A stretch of 64,000 nucleotides of DNA from Planctomycetota bacterium (GCA_016235875.1 JACRII010000073.1:20005-84004), one strand, 5' to 3'. Positions 34,774-45,029 are shown, counted from the stretch's first letter. The notes: generated from the sequence alone by a model not told the origin. Numbers and translations are program-made.

Positions 34774-36492
34774 TCATTTTTTTACAGGGCTTACGAGGAC
34801 ATAGGTATTTCCACGAAGACTCTGGGATGCCAGCACCTGATGGGAACAAGCAGATTGGATTTGTTGATAATACCGATTGGGCATGAGAAATAAGCTGCTT
34901 CCTCCTGTTTCTAATCGTCGGCATATCTCGTCTTCGTCTGCCGTCAAAAAAGAAATATGGGTATTTGGTATGATGCTGAAATACCATTTTGCTATTTTGG
35001 GGGGTTTCCAGAGTAAATCTGTATGTTCAAAAACAGCCTCGGGTATGCCCCAGAAATAAAGTGTGCGTTCGGAAGTTCGGGTCTGTTGAGAGATCGCTGT
35101 CGTTAGTTTTTGGATTTCTGACTGATGGGAGGCATAACGTAAAGGCAGCATGACAAAGGTTGCTGCATAGACCAACAATACTGCAGGAATGAAATAATTG
35201 ATTAGGCGGGGAGATTTTCTGGCGACAAATATCCAGATTATAATACTACATACGATGAACAAGGGTGCAGCGATAGGATGTGGATTGAGAACCAATGTGG
35301 AAACCCTTGATTCTACTGCCCTGAGAGAAAAGAGATTATAATTGTAGTTTGGGAGCAGGAGAAAAAATCCGCAAAACAGGGATACGCAAGATAGTGTGTT
35401 CTTCCAGTCAATTCTGTCAACAGAAAAAGACTCGGTAATGAATTTCCCTATCAGGATGGAAGCTGCCGGATAAAGCGGCAACACATACCAGTGCAGTTTG
35501 TTTTTACAAAGAAGGAGCACAATTCCGAAACTTACCAACCATATGAGCAGAAGGATTCGTCCGTCTTTTCTCCACTGGGGGATCTGAAAAAATGCCCAGA
35601 CCGAACACGGAATCAACAGCAATGACCAGGGATAAAAACCTTTCAAAATTGTTTTCCCGATAAAAAGAATTCCGCCGGTCAAACTTTTAGCCTCATTTAC
35701 CCCTATACCGTATTCTGTCGAGGTCGCCCGGTTATAAACCTGTTGTATAAAAAATTCGTCAAGAAATGCTTTTTTATGCATGAGTATCATTGCAATAAAC
35801 CAGCCGGCAGAAATGATCAGGAACAAGAGAACGGCCTGAATGACTCCGGAGACACGGTAGTTCCGCCATTTCCCGGTAACCAGCAGGTAGAGAAACCCGA
35901 TCCCTAATGGCAAAAAGCCGGCAAAATTTTTTGTAAGCGACGCTAACCCCATTACAGCCGAACTAACCAGTAACAAGCGTGGATTTTTCTCACTGCGAAT
36001 CAATAAGTACATACTGCTTACCAGGAAAAATAACAGGATAGCGTCCATTTCGCCCGTCCTGGCGCAATGCTCATAAATAAAATGAAAACATGTTGTGAGA
36101 GAAAACCCAGACCATAAGGCTTCTTTCTCGCCAAATAATTCTTTCGCCAGTAAAACGGTAAAGAAAATACATGCTACAGCCGATGATGCTGACCAGAACC
36201 GCGTTACCCATTCGGAAGTTCCAAAGAAACGGAAACACACTGCTGTCAGCCAGAATTTCAACGGAGGTTTGTTGAAACAGGGTTCTCCCCCGGTACGGGG
36301 GGTAAACCAATCTCCTGAAATCAACATTTCTCGTGAAATAATGGCATACAGCGCTTCATCTCCATTGTGAATGCTGTTGCTGCCCAAGTGATAAAAAATA
36401 GTAAAGGAAGAGAAAATAATCAGGGAGAAGAATAGGGTACGGAATTTCGTTAACGAAATGAGGTATGAAAGAGACGACCGATTATTACACAC
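34774..36492 (-). CDS. ArnT-like GT39 family glycosyltransferase
   Basis: The 572-residue polytopic enzyme has the GT-C opening NSIHNGDEALYAIISREML (the acidic DE of the first loop is the catalytic region in ArnT/PMT), FNKPPLKFWLTAV and ARTGEMDAILLFFL. About eleven membrane helices are followed by a periplasmic domain (about 460-570). ArnT adds aminoarabinose to lipid A from undecaprenyl phosphate; related enzymes use other sugars. It is the second gene of the cluster. Confidence 0.86.
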   Translation of the reverse strand: MCNNRSSLSYLISLTKFRTLFFSLIIFSSFTIFYHLGSNSIHNGDEALYAIISREMLISGDWFTPRTGGEPCFNKPPLKFWLTAVCFRFFGTSEWVTRFWSASSAVACIFFTVLLAKELFGEKEALWSGFSLTTCFHFIYEHCARTGEMDAILLFFLVSSMYLLIRSEKNPRLLLVSSAVMGLASLTKNFAGFLPLGIGFLYLLVTGKWRNYRVSGVIQAVLLFLIISAGWFIAMILMHKKAFLDEFFIQQVYNRATSTEYGIGVNEAKSLTGGILFIGKTILKGFYPWSLLLIPCSVWAFFQIPQWRKDGRILLLIWLVSFGIVLLLCKNKLHWYVLPLYPAASILIGKFITESFSVDRIDWKNTLSCVSLFCGFFLLLPNYNYNLFSLRAVESRVSTLVLNPHPIAAPLFIVCSIIIWIFVARKSPRLINYFIPAVLLVYAATFVMLPLRYASHQSEIQKLTTAISQQTRTSERTLYFWGIPEAVFEHTDLLWKPPKIAKWYFSIIPNTHISFLTADEDEICRRLETGGSSLFLMPNRYYQQIQSACSHQVLASQSLRGNTYVLVSPVKK

Positions 36493-36573
36493 GTTTTTGA
36501 ATATTATATAATTCTGTCAAAGGGAAAAACAGCGGAATGATTAGCATTCTTTGGCGAATTATTTTTCACATTT

Positions 36574-37962
36574 CTATTGTATGTAACCGAGGCTCCGCAG
36601 CATTTCTTCTTTATCTTTCTGAAGGGGTTTATTCTTCTTTGCCTTAGGTGCGGGTGGCAGCGTAAGAACAAGTTTCTGAAGGATATCGCTTTGCTGTTTC
36701 GTTTTTTCAGGTTTTGCAGTTGTTAAGTTGGTCCGCTCTGTGGGGTCATCCATGAGATTGTAAAGCTGTTTATCCTGAGTTTTGTCATTAATAATCAGTT
36801 TCCAGTTTGATCCAATAAGGGCATTCATTGAAGAAACGATACCATTATTAAGTTGGGCAAGTACATACCTTTCTTCTCGTGGAGAAACATGCCCTTTCTG
36901 ATCAATCAATGCGCGTCCCTGCCAGGATAGCGGTGCTTTACCTCCTGCGATAGCAAGCAAAGTAGGGGCAATGTCGACAAGACTGGCCACCTCTTTGGAG
37001 GTTGTTGCAGATGCACTGCTTGGTATCCGCACGAACAGAGGGATGCGTACGGTATCATTATAGAGATTGTTGGCGTGGCCGAGTTTGCCGTGTTCCATAA
37101 ACTCTTCTCCGTGATCGGCAGTGAAAACAAGGACATATTGATCCAGGGATGGGAATTCTTGAAACAGTTTTTTGATTTGCTCGTCACAATAGTTGATTTC
37201 CGAATCGTAATGCGATTGAATCAAGGTCAGAATGCGAGGTTCGTTTTTTTTAAGTACCTGGCGTAGCTTTACTGGACGCGATATCGAACTAATCGTACTG
37301 CGTTCTCCTTCTGTTTCATCGCTCTGATAGTGTTTCAGCCACGGCTGTCTGGCTATGTATGGTATATGGGGATCGAAGTAATGTAGCCAGATAAAGACAG
37401 GACTGTTTTGTGATTCGATTTCATGCTTCCACTCGAGAAAGGCTCGATTGACTTTCTCAGCAGTGCAAAACCCGATGCAGGCGTATTGGTCGAACCCACG
37501 TCCAAAGCCAAGTTCTTTTGTAAGATGGTAACTGGCGGTTACGGCATACGTTCGATAACCCAGAGCTCGCAATTGTTCAGGCAGGTTGGGCAGTTTTCGT
37601 GGGACAATTTCTTGCTTGTAAACGCGCCCCTTTTTAATAGATCCCCGCATTACCCCATGTGAGGATGGGTATACACCTGTTACCAAAGAAGTTACAGCGG
37701 GAACTGTCCATGATGAAGTACTGTAAGCATTCGCGAAGACGATTCCATGCTCAGCGAGCTTTCCTAAAAAAGGAGCGGTATTCCTTTTATATCCGTAAAA
37801 CGGCAGGCGGTCGGCGCGCAGAGTATCTACGGTGATTAGGAGCAGTGATGGGTGGGTTTCTTTAGTTATAAGACTCTTTGTTTCTGAAGCGTAAGAAGAA
37901 GTTGCGAGCAGACCGATTAGTAGAAATATCGCAGCCTTTGGAATGGTTTTTCTGTATTCCAT
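36574..37962 (-). CDS. Sulfatase-fold exported enzyme, Thr at nucleophile position
   Basis: The 462-residue product starts at ATG 37962 with a signal peptide (about 1-25); the in-frame ATG at 38028 lies upstream of the terminator hairpin and is rejected. It has ITVDTLRADRLPFYGY, the nucleophile region SSWTVPAVTSLVTG (Thr86 where sulfatases have Cys/Ser followed by PxR) and FTADHGEEF. Without the CxPxR signature it should not be matured to formylglycine. Thr is the nucleophile in phosphoethanolamine and phosphoglycerol transferases of the same fold, so a phospho-group transferase or hydrolase acting on envelope glycan is plausible. Confidence 0.82.
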   Translation of the reverse strand: MEYRKTIPKAAIFLLIGLLATSSYASETKSLITKETHPSLLLITVDTLRADRLPFYGYKRNTAPFLGKLAEHGIVFANAYSTSSWTVPAVTSLVTGVYPSSHGVMRGSIKKGRVYKQEIVPRKLPNLPEQLRALGYRTYAVTASYHLTKELGFGRGFDQYACIGFCTAEKVNRAFLEWKHEIESQNSPVFIWLHYFDPHIPYIARQPWLKHYQSDETEGERSTISSISRPVKLRQVLKKNEPRILTLIQSHYDSEINYCDEQIKKLFQEFPSLDQYVLVFTADHGEEFMEHGKLGHANNLYNDTVRIPLFVRIPSSASATTSKEVASLVDIAPTLLAIAGGKAPLSWQGRALIDQKGHVSPREERYVLAQLNNGIVSSMNALIGSNWKLIINDKTQDKQLYNLMDDPTERTNLTTAKPEKTKQQSDILQKLVLTLPPAPKAKKNKPLQKDKEEMLRSLGYIQ

Positions 37963-37971
37963 AATGAATAA

Positions 37972-38014
37972 AAAAGGGTTTTTCCATACCATAAAGATAC
38001 CGAAAAACCCTTTT
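37972..38014 (-). terminator. Intrinsic terminator before the glycan cluster
   Basis: The perfect 13-bp arms aaaagggtttttc / gaaaaaccctttt flank a 17-base loop, with a T run on the minus strand. It ends the small secreted-protein gene (38062-38463) just before the sulfatase-fold gene. Confidence 0.8.
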
Positions 38015-38061
38015 AATAAAAATTCCAAGATGGTTATTTAAAAGAATTTTATCTAGAAATA

Positions 38062-38463
38062 TTATTTTAAATTAAAATTGACAATAAGGTCGCTCTCTTC
38101 ACTATCCTTTATCCTAAGCTTAACAGACTTGGCCTTTTTGCTTCCCTTGCTAGCGCTCAAGGTATAATTCGTGCCAGGCGTAACGGAGAGGCTATAACTA
38201 CCGTTAGTTTCAGATGTGGCAGATTCTGAGATCCCTTTAGAAGGCTTTGCCGTCACTTTTGCGCCTGAAACCGGATGGAATGATTTGTCTGATACATATC
38301 CATAAACTGTTAGTGATGATGAAGCTTTAAGGTCGAAAACTGTACCTTCCATAGCCAATTTTTTGCCTTCTGCTGCATACGCAGAAGATGAATTTACCCC
38401 TGCTATTCCCAACATCACGCCAAAACATCCCGCTAAACACAGCGTAACCCATTTCTTACTCAT
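38062..38463 (-). CDS. Small secreted protein with carboxypeptidase-regulatory-like domain
   Basis: The 133-residue product is preceded by gaaaggag and starts with a signal peptide (about 1-31, ending AYAAE). Residues 45-133 form a beta-sandwich of the CarboxypepD-regulatory type: VYGYVSDKSFHPVSGAKVTAKPSKG, TNGSYSLSVTPGTNYTLSASKG, KSVKLRIKDS. Such domains bind glycans or act as surface spacers. It is monocistronic, with a terminator after it. Confidence 0.8.
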   Translation of the reverse strand: MSKKWVTLCLAGCFGVMLGIAGVNSSSAYAAEGKKLAMEGTVFDLKASSSLTVYGYVSDKSFHPVSGAKVTAKPSKGISESATSETNGSYSLSVTPGTNYTLSASKGSKKAKSVKLRIKDSEESDLIVNFNLK

Positions 38464-38570
38464 GGCAGTCTCCTTTCTTTAAATGTAGTAATGATTTGTA
38501 TTACTAAAGCAAAATCATTGTATTCTTTTTATGTTCTCTTTTCAATTATGGAATTTGAAATTAAATGTAT

Positions 38571-40256
38571 TTACCTTTTAGCCTTGCCCTTTGGCTTTGC
38601 CTTGGATTTTGGAGTTATTTTTGGTTTTGGTTTTTGTTTTGGCATTGATTTCACAACCGTTTTAGCTTTGGCTTTCTCTTTTCCGGCTAAAATCTGTTCA
38701 GCTTCTTCGCTATCCGCCTCCATGATGTATCTTATTCCTGTTACTTCTGCGGCCTCACGTGTCAAGGTTACAATATCGTTTCGTGTTAGATGTTCCAATG
38801 CAAACTTTCTCGAACCGCACATCAATTGCCGCAGACCCTGGGATAAGCGTTGATAATATGAATAAACTCCAAGCGCCCCCGCAGGGACTTCCTTGCCGTT
38901 AGAACTGAATAGTCTCTTTGTCCTGGAAGCTAAAACGAATATTTCTTCCATTGTTCTGCCATAAGGTTCGATAGTCTTGTCGACAGCATTTTTATTAATT
39001 TGTTCGGCGATTAATTTTCCGACATGTGCCGCGCAGAGCGGTGAACGTGCCATGCCAACAGCCTTGACATAAGGAGCGCCAAGCGCCATAGCCTTAAAGA
39101 TATCATCCTCAAACGCAAAACCTCCGGCAAGGATAATATCGGGAACGTACTGACCTTTTGATGCTAATTTATGCACATAATTATAAGTAAGGGCGGCGAT
39201 GTACAGGGTGGGCACTCCCCATTCATTCATCATATGCCAGGGGCTCATGCCTGTCCCGCCGCCGGCGCCATCTACGGTTAATACATCAACTCCAGCTATT
39301 GAACAATAACGAACCGCCCTTGCAAGGTCCGCAGGCCTGTAAGCGCCCGTCTTCAAGAAAACATATTTTGCGCCTGCCTTTCTTAATTCTTCCACCCTTT
39401 TTACGAAGCCCTCTTCATTGACCATTCCAACCCTGGAGTGTCTTTCAAATTCCTTAAATGCCTTACCAAAGACCGATGCCACCGCATTATCGTATGGATC
39501 GGGCAGCACAATATAGCCGCGGTCTCTTAGCAATCTTGCCTTTTCGAGATTATTAATCTTAACCTCTCCACCGATATCCTTAGCGCCTTGTCCCCATTTC
39601 ATTTCTACGGCCTGGACACCTAATTTATTTATACCATACTCAAGTACACCTAATCGGCTGTCTTCGACATTCTCTTGCATTACGATGATGCCATAGCCGT
39701 CTTTTTGCCAATTCTGAAAGGTTTTTACGCGATTTTCGAGATCAGGGCAGTGGGTTATTTTCCCATTTTCCAGCTTGGTATTAACGTCCATACCGCCTAC
39801 ATTTTCACCAATGGTTAATCCCGTACCAGAAATTGCAGAACCAATGGCTAATCCATCCCAATGTGTTTTTGCAACGTTTGTCGAACCTAACCCCGGTATC
39901 ATTATCGGTAATTTTAGCTTAATTTCTTTATCTTTCCCCAACCTTGTTTCCGCGTTTACGTTCTCAAAAATTGCCTTGTCGCTGTCAGCCGCAATTCCAA
40001 CTGCTCCAACAGCCGTACCCATGATGTTTAAATGTGAAAAATCTACGGGATATTCTTTATCTGCTCCGGCAGTAATAACTCCGAAAGGTTGTGGATACAA
40101 ATTTTCTGAAGCCCTGAAGGCTGACTTTCCAATTTCGCAAAAACCTGGACACTCATCCACACAAACCGAACACATACCACTGGCAGGCGTCCTGTCATTA
40201 GGTGTTCTGTTTTTTGTACGTGTTGCTGCCGACGCATTTGGTTTTGAAAATGACAT
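38571..40256 (-). CDS. FMN-binding glutamate-synthase-like protein
   Basis: The 561-residue protein starts at the ATG at 40256, with aaagggg upstream. An N-terminal Cys cluster (CSVCVDECPGFC) precedes a GltB-type TIM barrel: MIPGLGSTNVAKTHWDGLAIG, VEMKWGQGAKDIGGEV, DVLTVDGAGGGTGMSPWHMMNEWG and LAGGFAFEDDIFKAMALGAPYVKAVG. It lacks the amidotransferase domain, so it is a stand-alone FMN synthase domain, as in archaeal-type glutamate synthases. The last 40 residues are a Lys/Pro-rich tail (KPKPKITPKSKAKPKGK) of unknown role. Confidence 0.88.
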   Translation of the reverse strand: MSFSKPNASAATRTKNRTPNDRTPASGMCSVCVDECPGFCEIGKSAFRASENLYPQPFGVITAGADKEYPVDFSHLNIMGTAVGAVGIAADSDKAIFENVNAETRLGKDKEIKLKLPIMIPGLGSTNVAKTHWDGLAIGSAISGTGLTIGENVGGMDVNTKLENGKITHCPDLENRVKTFQNWQKDGYGIIVMQENVEDSRLGVLEYGINKLGVQAVEMKWGQGAKDIGGEVKINNLEKARLLRDRGYIVLPDPYDNAVASVFGKAFKEFERHSRVGMVNEEGFVKRVEELRKAGAKYVFLKTGAYRPADLARAVRYCSIAGVDVLTVDGAGGGTGMSPWHMMNEWGVPTLYIAALTYNYVHKLASKGQYVPDIILAGGFAFEDDIFKAMALGAPYVKAVGMARSPLCAAHVGKLIAEQINKNAVDKTIEPYGRTMEEIFVLASRTKRLFSSNGKEVPAGALGVYSYYQRLSQGLRQLMCGSRKFALEHLTRNDIVTLTREAAEVTGIRYIMEADSEEAEQILAGKEKAKAKTVVKSMPKQKPKPKITPKSKAKPKGKAKR

Positions 40257-40679
40257 TTTCAAACCCCTTTCTTAATGAATAGGTAATTATGGTAAATGAA
40301 TATAATCTTAACATTATAGTTATTTATGATTTCAAACTCCGAATATATACACATTTTCAAATTTACTGTCAATATAATTTTATTAAGAAGTAAAAATAGT
40401 CGTAAGTAGACTTAAAGTAGCACAAAACATGCCAATATGTTTTGAAAGTAAAAAAGTCAGTATTTTATTACTGAAAATGTATTCTGACATTGTTGTATCT
40501 TAATGAAAGTGCGTTTACTTGCAATAAAAAAGAATTATAATTTATTTGTAAACAAAAAAAGGAGAATATATAATCGACGCTAAACTTCAAAGTAAAGTAT
40601 TGGCTGAAAATAACCTATAGAGTGGTAGTTTTTCTCGCACTAAGTCTTTCAACACTTAGCAATGGATTGACACACCATA
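40257..40679. other. Divergent intergenic region
   Basis: These 423 AT-rich bases separate the divergent gltB-like and moxR genes and must hold both promoters. A hairpin ctaagt/acttag (about 40640-40659) lies 20 bases before moxR, and aaaaaggag at about 40555-40564 is followed by no acceptable ORF. No gene is seen. Confidence 0.5.
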
Positions 40680-41690
40680 ATGGGGGTTAATAAAATTGTG
40701 AAACCGCAGTTAAAAATGAAGGATAATAGTACATTTATTAAAGAAAAGATTGAAAAAATAAAAAGGGAAGTCGGGAAGGTTATTGTTGGTCAAGAAGAGA
40801 TGATTGAGGGTATTATTATTGCCCTTCTATCAGACGGGCATATTCTTTTAGAAGGTTATCCTGGACTAGGAAAGACCGTCACGGTAAAAACTATTGCATG
40901 TATACTGGATGCAAAATTTCAAAGGGTACAATTTACACCAGACCTTATTCCCGGCGATATAACAGGATTTGAAATGTGGGACCCTGAGTCGAGGAAAAGC
41001 AGGATACAAAAAGGTCCTGTATTTACCAATTTATTACTTGCTGATGAAATTAACCGCGCGCCTGCAAAGGTGCAAAGCGCTCTTCTTGAGGCGATGCAGG
41101 AAAAACAGGTAACCATTGGCCGGGAGACATATCATTTAGAGAGATTATTCCTCGTACTGGCGACTCAAAATCCCATTGAGATATCAGGTACGTATTTATT
41201 GCCCGAGGCAGAAATAGATCGGTTTATGTTCAAGTTAAAAGTATGTTACCCATCATATGGAGATGAAAGAGAAATTACAGAAAGGCAAATCCGGGACGAG
41301 GAGATTGATTTAAACGTTGTTTTATCTCAGAAAGAATTACTCTCATTAAGACATACTATAGCGGAATGGTTGCCTTTGCATGAGGAATCTGCCATTGTAA
41401 AATACACAACAAGATTGGTCAGGGCTACAAGACCAGAAGAAAGTAACGGTGAGTTAAGAAATCTCGTAATGTACGGAGCATCACCCAGGGCATCTATTGC
41501 TTTAGCGAAGGCATCGCGCGTGTATGCATTTATTCATGGAGAGGATATGGTATTACCCGATCATGTTCACAAAATGGCTTATCCTGTCCTTCGGCATAGA
41601 ATCATACTTACCCATGAGGCTGAGTCCCAGGGCATCGATTCTGACGCCATTATTGATAAAATACTGCATCGTGTCCCTCTGTTGGAATAA
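40680..41690 (+). CDS. MoxR-family AAA+ ATPase
   Basis: The 336-residue AAA+ protein has Walker A EGYPGLGKTV near residue 59, Walker B LLADEINRAPAKVQSALLEAMQE, and ATQNPIEISGTYLLPEAEIDRFMFKL. MoxR ATPases act as chaperones for partner proteins with VWA domains, here the Bat proteins encoded downstream. It is the first gene of a seven-gene operon. Confidence 0.93.
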   Translation: MGVNKIVKPQLKMKDNSTFIKEKIEKIKREVGKVIVGQEEMIEGIIIALLSDGHILLEGYPGLGKTVTVKTIACILDAKFQRVQFTPDLIPGDITGFEMWDPESRKSRIQKGPVFTNLLLADEINRAPAKVQSALLEAMQEKQVTIGRETYHLERLFLVLATQNPIEISGTYLLPEAEIDRFMFKLKVCYPSYGDEREITERQIRDEEIDLNVVLSQKELLSLRHTIAEWLPLHEESAIVKYTTRLVRATRPEESNGELRNLVMYGASPRASIALAKASRVYAFIHGEDMVLPDHVHKMAYPVLRHRIILTHEAESQGIDSDAIIDKILHRVPLLE

Positions 41691-41695
41691 ACCAG

Positions 41696-42550
41696 ATGAA
41701 GAGGAGGATAAGGCTCTATTTACAACGATTGATTGGAAACTTCTTTGATGGGACATTTTCCAGCTATTTGAACGCCCCGCATGGCTTGGAACTCGACGAA
41801 CTCCGACAATACCAACCTGGAGATGATCTCAGGTCTGTTGACTGGAAGACAACGGCAAAGACAGGCAAACTCCATGTACGTATGAAATTGGTGGATAAAC
41901 GGGTAACCATTGTATTTCTTGTTGACAAAAGCCGGTCGGAGAAGTTTGGTTCTTTTATAAATACCAAAGAAGATATTCAAGCAAGCGTTCTCTCGCTCAT
42001 TGTTTACGCCGCATCTGAAACAGGCAATGAGATAGGCTTTGTTACATTTACCGATCGGATAGAAAACTATATCCAACCCAAGGCCGGCGAAAAAGAGGCT
42101 TTAAAAAATATAAAAAATATTTTACTCGAAACACCGCAAAGCAATCGCACCGATTTAAATATTGCGTTTAAATTTTTAAATGAAAAGATACCCTCGACTG
42201 CCCTGGTATTTATTCTGTCAGATTTTTTAGCTCCTTATAATTACGAACAATCGCTTAAAACACTATCCTATTTACATGAGGTAATTCCTATCATCATTTC
42301 AGATAAGATGGAAACGGACTTGCCTGAGGCAAAGGGGTTTCTGACCGTTCAGGATGTAGAGACAGGTGCGATAAAATCCTTGGACATTTCAACAACACTA
42401 AAAAAAACAAAACCTTACCTGGCTGTATTGAGACAGTTAAACATAGATCATCTTGCACTATCTAACGAGGAAGACGAAGAAATCTGGATAAAAAAAATCT
42501 CGGAATTTTTTGACAGACGCATCAGGAGGGGAGGGAGAAGGAGACGATGA
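41696..42550 (+). CDS. DUF58 domain protein of the Bat operon
   Basis: The 284-residue protein has the DUF58 signature HGLELDELRQYQPGDDLRSVDWKTTAKTGKLHVR (residues 25-58), followed by a degenerate VWA-like fold with VFLVDKSRSEKFGS and LVFILSDFLAP. It starts 5 bases after moxR and overlaps the next gene by 4 bases (ATGA). It is typically the second component of MoxR-Bat systems. Confidence 0.92.
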   Translation: MKRRIRLYLQRLIGNFFDGTFSSYLNAPHGLELDELRQYQPGDDLRSVDWKTTAKTGKLHVRMKLVDKRVTIVFLVDKSRSEKFGSFINTKEDIQASVLSLIVYAASETGNEIGFVTFTDRIENYIQPKAGEKEALKNIKNILLETPQSNRTDLNIAFKFLNEKIPSTALVFILSDFLAPYNYEQSLKTLSYLHEVIPIIISDKMETDLPEAKGFLTVQDVETGAIKSLDISTTLKKTKPYLAVLRQLNIDHLALSNEEDEEIWIKKISEFFDRRIRRGGRRRR

Positions 42551-43941
42551 GATATATTTTTATTAGCTTGTTCATGAGTGCCGTTTTTTTAGGTATCGGT
42601 CCTATTCACGTAAATGCACAAGAGCAATCCCAAACTCAGGAGCAGACAGAAGGAGAACAGGAATTTGCTCTGACAGATAAACCGCTTGAAATATGGACAT
42701 TTATCGATGATTACCGGGTAATTACGGGCAAAACGCTGCATCTGACCGTTCAGGTTATGTGGAAGTTGGGGATAACGGTGAATTTGGAAGGAGTTGATAA
42801 AATCGACCTCTCTCCATGTAGGATTGAAGGCGTAACGATTGGAGAGCGCCAAATCTTCGACAATGAGCATGATTATATCGTGATTACCTATACCCTCTCG
42901 TTACCTTCGAATATCGGGGAAGGGATATATTCTATTCCCTCTTTTACTCTTTCTTACAGGAACGAAGTCGACAAGACCGAAGGAAAGTCCACCTCCTCGC
43001 CCGTTGCAATTAAAAAGGTACCCATACTTGTTGAAGGAAAGGTGAATAAAGACGTCATCACAATCGGCGATCAGATCAACTATGCCCTTACCATACGGCA
43101 TGAAAAGAATGTACGGGTAATATGGGAAAACATTGAAAAGCTGAATTTTTCCCCATTTGATATTTTGAAAAAGGACGTGGAAAAAACGACGGAAGGAAAT
43201 ATTGAAAAGATATTAATTAACTATACGCTCTCTTTGTATGAGGTAGGAGGGAAAAAGAAGACGCCTGAGATCCCTGAACTTACCATTTTATATTATAAAG
43301 AATCGCAAACACAATCCGGTGAGGCAAAGAGCGATACCTCCCTCATCGAGACAAAGGAAGCCAAAGTCGACCCAATTCCTATTATTGTCAATAGCCTTTT
43401 GAAGGCGGTAGACGTACCTTTGGAAGGACTCAAGGGTCCGCTGTATTATTCAAAAAAGGATGTTTTTCTAAGGGGATACGTAACCATAGGTATCGGGGTG
43501 GCTTTATTACTCTTTTTAGGTGTAACGGCCTTACGTTCAATGGCAGGAAGGTTATCGCCGATTTCACCAAAACCTGTGACCGAAACACCAAAAATCGCCC
43601 TGGAAAGATTACAACACGCGGTGGCATCGTTCCAGTTTGCCGGTGAAGAAAAAGTAAATCGAACGAATATACAAGACATCAATAAATCTCTAAGGACATA
43701 TATAGGCACACTCCTGGGTATCTCGAATGAAGCGGCACAATCCGTCACAACCTCGGATTTCTTCAATTATGACACGCAAAAAAGATTAACAGGCGAAATT
43801 TCAACTACTGCCAGAACTGTATTAAAACAAATTGATACCGTTGTGTACGGCAGACAAATAAAGAAAGAAATGATTGATAAAATATTACAGGGAATCGAAG
43901 AAATAATAAAACAAACAAGTCCAATGTTTGTTAAACATTGA
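42547..43941 (+). CDS. BatD-like exported protein
   Basis: The 464-residue protein begins with a signal peptide (about 1-24, ending VNA), then Gln/Glu-rich sequence and two or three beta-sandwich domains (about 40-300, e.g. VITGKTLHLTVQVMW and DVITIGDQINYALTIRH). A single membrane helix (about 312-332) precedes a cytosolic C-terminal region. Length and layout fit BatD-type oxygen-tolerance proteins, though sequence identity is not evident to me. Confidence 0.72.
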   Translation: MRYIFISLFMSAVFLGIGPIHVNAQEQSQTQEQTEGEQEFALTDKPLEIWTFIDDYRVITGKTLHLTVQVMWKLGITVNLEGVDKIDLSPCRIEGVTIGERQIFDNEHDYIVITYTLSLPSNIGEGIYSIPSFTLSYRNEVDKTEGKSTSSPVAIKKVPILVEGKVNKDVITIGDQINYALTIRHEKNVRVIWENIEKLNFSPFDILKKDVEKTTEGNIEKILINYTLSLYEVGGKKKTPEIPELTILYYKESQTQSGEAKSDTSLIETKEAKVDPIPIIVNSLLKAVDVPLEGLKGPLYYSKKDVFLRGYVTIGIGVALLLFLGVTALRSMAGRLSPISPKPVTETPKIALERLQHAVASFQFAGEEKVNRTNIQDINKSLRTYIGTLLGISNEAAQSVTTSDFFNYDTQKRLTGEISTTARTVLKQIDTVVYGRQIKKEMIDKILQGIEEIIKQTSPMFVKH

Positions 43942-44009
43942 CGATAGTATGTACTTGAATTTTTTAAATCTAAATTGGATCAAACTTTCCTTAACTCAGG
44001 CAAACATAC

Positions 44010-45029
44010 ATGATCCTTGAAAACCCCTGGCTGCTTTTGATTCTCATCCCTTTCGGGTTGTTATGCCTTTTTTGGAGAGGGAAGAAGTTTCTTGGGTATT
44101 CGAGTCTCTACCATGTGAGAGAATCCTCTGGGTTCAAGAAGATTGTAACTAAATTGCCTAAACCCATATTTTTTGGCGCTGTATTTTTTGCGATTATCGC
44201 CATTTCACACCCTCAGACGAAATATTACAAAGAGGAAACGACGTTGCGCGGACGGGAGATTGTCCTTTCCATAGACACCTCGTTTAGCATGACGGGAACA
44301 GCCATAGATACCATCAAAAAGATCGTTGGAGATTTTATAAAGAAACGACCGAATGACCTTATAGGGATTACCATCTTTGGCACGGATGCTGCCCTCATTG
44401 TTATACCTACGATGGAAACTCAATTGCTTGAAAGATCCTTGGAACGCGTTCAGGCGTCTCAGGTTGGTTATCAGACTTCTATCGGAGAAGGACTCTTTAC
44501 CTCCATTGCAGCGATGTTTGAAGGGGAGATGGGAAAGAAATTTACCATTAAAGAATTGAGAAACGGCATTAATAAACAATATCTTGATGATTATGCCATT
44601 TCGTTTGTCAAAGAAATGGAGAAACGACAGGTGCTCAAAAACAAGCTCATCATCCTCTTTACGGATGGAATATACAATATTGGTATCTCGCCTGACAGAC
44701 CGTTGCGATTATTGAAAAGGATGGGGATAAAGGCGTACGTCGTGGCGGTCAAGGCGTCTGATGTTACCGGCGTGGATCCCGAAGTAGCCGCCCAGCATAT
44801 TGAGGAATTACAAGAGGCCGTTGAGTCAACGGGTGGAAAGTATTTTCATGCCGAGAATTTCGAAGAGGTTGCCGGATTTTACGACGAGATCGACTCTATT
44901 GAAAAAGATAAGATCGTTATAGAAACCGTTTCGAAGAAAAAGGATCTTTTTGTCTATCCAACAATTGCAAGTATTTTCTTTCTCCTGGTTTCTATTTTTA
45001 TCGAAAACGTCTGGATGCGAATACCATAG
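44010..45029 (+). CDS. BatA-like VWA membrane protein
   Basis: The 339-residue protein has two N-terminal membrane helices (about 5-20 and 52-68), a VWA domain with MIDAS SIDTSFSMTG near residue 90 and LFTDGIYNIG, and a C-terminal helix (about 314-332). It resembles BatA of aerotolerance operons and is thought to bind partner proteins at the membrane in a metal-dependent way. Confidence 0.87.
   Translation: MILENPWLLLILIPFGLLCLFWRGKKFLGYSSLYHVRESSGFKKIVTKLPKPIFFGAVFFAIIAISHPQTKYYKEETTLRGREIVLSIDTSFSMTGTAIDTIKKIVGDFIKKRPNDLIGITIFGTDAALIVIPTMETQLLERSLERVQASQVGYQTSIGEGLFTSIAAMFEGEMGKKFTIKELRNGINKQYLDDYAISFVKEMEKRQVLKNKLIILFTDGIYNIGISPDRPLRLLKRMGIKAYVVAVKASDVTGVDPEVAAQHIEELQEAVESTGGKYFHAENFEEVAGFYDEIDSIEKDKIVIETVSKKKDLFVYPTIASIFFLLVSIFIENVWMRIP

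Noticed and set aside
36574..38028. Longer start for the sulfatase-fold gene at 38028
   Set aside because: The extra 22 codons run through a perfect terminator hairpin, and the ATG at 37962 gives a proper signal peptide.
38491..38853. Plus-strand 120-residue frame rich in Phe and Gly
   Set aside because: It is the complement of the Lys/Pro-rich tail of the gltB-like gene.
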